This document shows positions 13,157 through 14,841 of a stretch of DNA of 14,841 nucleotides, piece by piece. Below the pieces are notes generated by a model that saw nothing but the letters and a program-made list of their open reading frames with translations, did no database searches and had not been told where the DNA came from. Position 1 is the first letter of the stretch. Each line of letters starts with the position of its first letter. The stretch is taken from positions 1 to 14,841 of the forward strand of contig DATIQN010000056.1 in assembly GCA_035470785.1 (NCBI GenBank), read 5' to 3'. This DNA is from Croceibacterium_B sp035470785 (GTDB taxonomy: Bacteria; Pseudomonadota; Alphaproteobacteria; Sphingomonadales; Sphingomonadaceae). Made by a program: the position numbers and the translations under genes.

Positions 13157-14841
13157 ATGGATGCCATTGGCAGCGGCGCGAGAGTCGTCGCGCTCGTCGG
13201 CCCCGCGGGAGCCGGCAAGACCAGCCTTGCGGAAGCCTTGCTCGAAGCCGCAGGGGCGATACCCCGCCTGGGATCGGTAGAAGCCGGCACCTGCGTCGGC
13301 GATTCGAGCCCGGAGGCCCGCGCGCGCGGCTCCTCCACAGAACTCAACCTCTCCCGTTTCAGCTGGGCTGGCGACGATTACATCCTGCTCGATGCGCCCG
13401 GCTCAGTCGGCTTCGGTTCCGAAGCCGACTGTGCGCTCGACATCGCCGACCTCGCGCTGGTCGTCATTCCGCCCGAACCCGAACGCGCCCCGCTCGCCGA
13501 GCCGCTGCTGCGCGAGATTGAAGCGCGCGGCGTGCCGCACGCCATTTTCGTCAACAAGATCGACAAGGCCCCCGGCACAATCGAGCAATTGCTCGAAGCA
13601 CTCGAACCGCTCAGCTCGGCCGCGCTCGTCGCCCGCCAGATACCCATCGCCAAGGGCGAGGAAACAGTCGGCTTCATCGACCTCGCGCTCGACCGGGCCT
13701 ACCATTACCGCCAGGGCAGGGCCTCCGAGCAACAGCCCATTTCCGACGACATGAAGGACGCCGAGACGACCGCGCGTTTCCACATGCTCGAACAGCTCGC
13801 GGACCACGACGACGACCTGCTCGAACAGTTGCTCGAGGACAAGCAGCCCGACTCATCGCTGGTCTTCCGCGATCTAAAGCGCGAGACCGCCGAGGGGCTG
13901 ATCGTGCCGGTGATGTTCGGCTCGGCGGTCAACGGCTTCGGTGTCCGCCGCCTGCTCAAGGCGCTGCGGCATGATACGCCCTCCCCCGCCCAGACCGCTG
14001 AACGGCTCGGCATCCATTCACCCACGGTCGAGGTGTTCAAGGTGTGCAACGAGACTTCGGTTGGCCGCCTCGCCATCGCCCGCGTGTTCGGCGCAACTCT
14101 GGCCGAAGGCGCGGAGCTGACGCCGGGACCGGGGTTGGCGCAGCGCGCCGGCGCGCTGTTCGCGCTGCAGGGCGGCACCAGCCAGCGCCTCAAGCAAGCC
14201 AGGCCCGGCGACGTGATCGGCATCGCCAAGGCCGACCAGGTCAAGCCCGGCGACCGCCTCGGCATCGGCGGCGCGGCTCCCGCTCCCCGCCCGACGCACG
14301 AGCGGCGCAAGGCCAACTATGCCATCTGCATCGCCGTACGCGATCACAAGGACGAGGTGCGTCTGTCCATCTCGCTCAACAAGCTGCTCGAGGAAGACCC
14401 GGGCCTGGCGTGGGAAACACTCGACGAAACCCACGAGACGCATCTGCGCGGGATCAACGAGGAGCACGTCAATTTAGCGCTCGAACGCCTCAAGCGGCGC
14501 TACGGCCTGTCGGTCGAGACGCGCGAGCCCTCGCTGGCGGTGCGCGAAACCGTCCGGAAGGGGGCGACCCAGCGCGGCCGACACAAGAAGCAGTCGGGCG
14601 GCCATGGCCAATATGGCGACGTGGTGATCGAGCTGCGCCCGCTGCCGCGCGGCCAGGGTTTCGTGTTCGAGGACAAGATCACCGGCGGGGTCATCCCCAA
14701 GCAGTGGATCCCCGCGGTCGAGCACGGCGTGCGCGACGCGATGGAGAAAGGCCCGCTCGGCTGCAAGGTGGTCGACGTGGCGGTGACGCTGACCGACGGC
14801 TCGTTTCACACGGTCGACAGCTCGGAGCTCGCGTTCCGCAC
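13157..14841 (+). CDS. Elongation factor G-like GTPase (EF-G2 type), 3' end beyond window
   Basis: Translational GTPase paralogue; 561 codons visible of an expected ~680, open at the right edge. G1 is GPAGAGKT (15-22), G3 DAPGS (79-83) and G4 NKID (133-136). Domain IV begins near 474-488 with GRHKKQSGGHGQYGDV. Canonical EF-G has GHVDAGKT and DTPGHVDF; here the G3 histidine, needed for efficient GTP hydrolysis in EF-G, is Ser83. The switch I RGIT is RGSS (58-61). The sequence therefore resembles the EF-G2/EF-G-like family rather than the main fusA product, and the usual rpsL-rpsG-tuf neighbours are absent. Its role is unknown; ribosome binding is likely from the conserved domain IV. ATG 13157 is chosen because AAGGAGAGGA precedes it; an in-frame ATG at 13082 would add 25 polar residues but has no ribosome-binding site. 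Upstream (12946-13156) is a divergent promoter region with bamD. Confidence 0.88.
   Translation, partial: MDAIGSGARVVALVGPAGAGKTSLAEALLEAAGAIPRLGSVEAGTCVGDSSPEARARGSSTELNLSRFSWAGDDYILLDAPGSVGFGSEADCALDIADLALVVIPPEPERAPLAEPLLREIEARGVPHAIFVNKIDKAPGTIEQLLEALEPLSSAALVARQIPIAKGEETVGFIDLALDRAYHYRQGRASEQQPISDDMKDAETTARFHMLEQLADHDDDLLEQLLEDKQPDSSLVFRDLKRETAEGLIVPVMFGSAVNGFGVRRLLKALRHDTPSPAQTAERLGIHSPTVEVFKVCNETSVGRLAIARVFGATLAEGAELTPGPGLAQRAGALFALQGGTSQRLKQARPGDVIGIAKADQVKPGDRLGIGGAAPAPRPTHERRKANYAICIAVRDHKDEVRLSISLNKLLEEDPGLAWETLDETHETHLRGINEEHVNLALERLKRRYGLSVETREPSLAVRETVRKGATQRGRHKKQSGGHGQYGDVVIELRPLPRGQGFVFEDKITGGVIPKQWIPAVEHGVRDAMEKGPLGCKVVDVAVTLTDGSFHTVDSSELAFR

Overview
The window is GC-rich chromosomal DNA with strongly G/C-biased third codon positions. 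Its gene content fits an alphaproteobacterium, most likely a sphingomonad (Sphingomonadales/Erythrobacteraceae type). Pointers are the sdhC-sdhD-sdhA order, a bamD/recN/ligA cluster, a B3 metallo-beta-lactamase of the kind known from Novosphingobium and Erythrobacter, and small PilZ and EF-G2-like proteins. The genus is inferred from gene content and style; no rRNA is present. I see no insertion sequence, prophage, tRNA or CRISPR array. No stretch longer than about 215 bases lacks a gene.

Layout. (1) 1-1729, minus strand: sdhC, sdhD and the first 316 codons of sdhA (succinate dehydrogenase, complex II). The operon runs off the left edge, where sdhB is expected. (2) 1806-4965, plus strand: a tightly overlapping operon of an SDR oxidoreductase, a complete subclass B3 metallo-beta-lactamase, prmA (ribosomal protein L11 methyltransferase) and a DUF2459 membrane-anchored protein. 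It is followed at about 4994-5178 by what looks like a small coiled-coil gene broken by two +1 shifts. (3) 5175-5968: a two-helix membrane protein with a Gly/Tyr/Met-rich loop (minus) and a DUF1330 protein (plus), both meeting their neighbours at overlapping stop codons. (4) 5965-11590, minus strand: recN, ligA, a lipoprotein-like monohaem cytochrome c and an ACS-family MFS transporter, in that order of transcription and with very small gaps. (5) 11591-12945: an intergenic region with DnaA-box-like sites, a GTG-start PilZ gene on the plus strand, and bamD on the minus strand. (6) 13157 to the right edge, plus strand: a divergent elongation-factor-G-like GTPase, cut by the window end.

How the genes fit together. 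The window is mostly housekeeping: respiration (sdh), DNA repair and replication (recN, ligA), outer-membrane assembly (bamD) and ribosome modification (prmA). Less routine genes are tucked into these operons. The most notable is an apparently intact B3 beta-lactamase, with all zinc ligands and six cysteines placed like the AIM-1 disulfides, translationally coupled to prmA. Others are a DUF2459 protein with a His...Cys arrangement that could be a permuted papain-like enzyme, a CxxCH cytochrome directly behind ligA, and an EF-G paralogue lacking the G3-motif histidine. I found no complete new multi-gene defence or mobile system.
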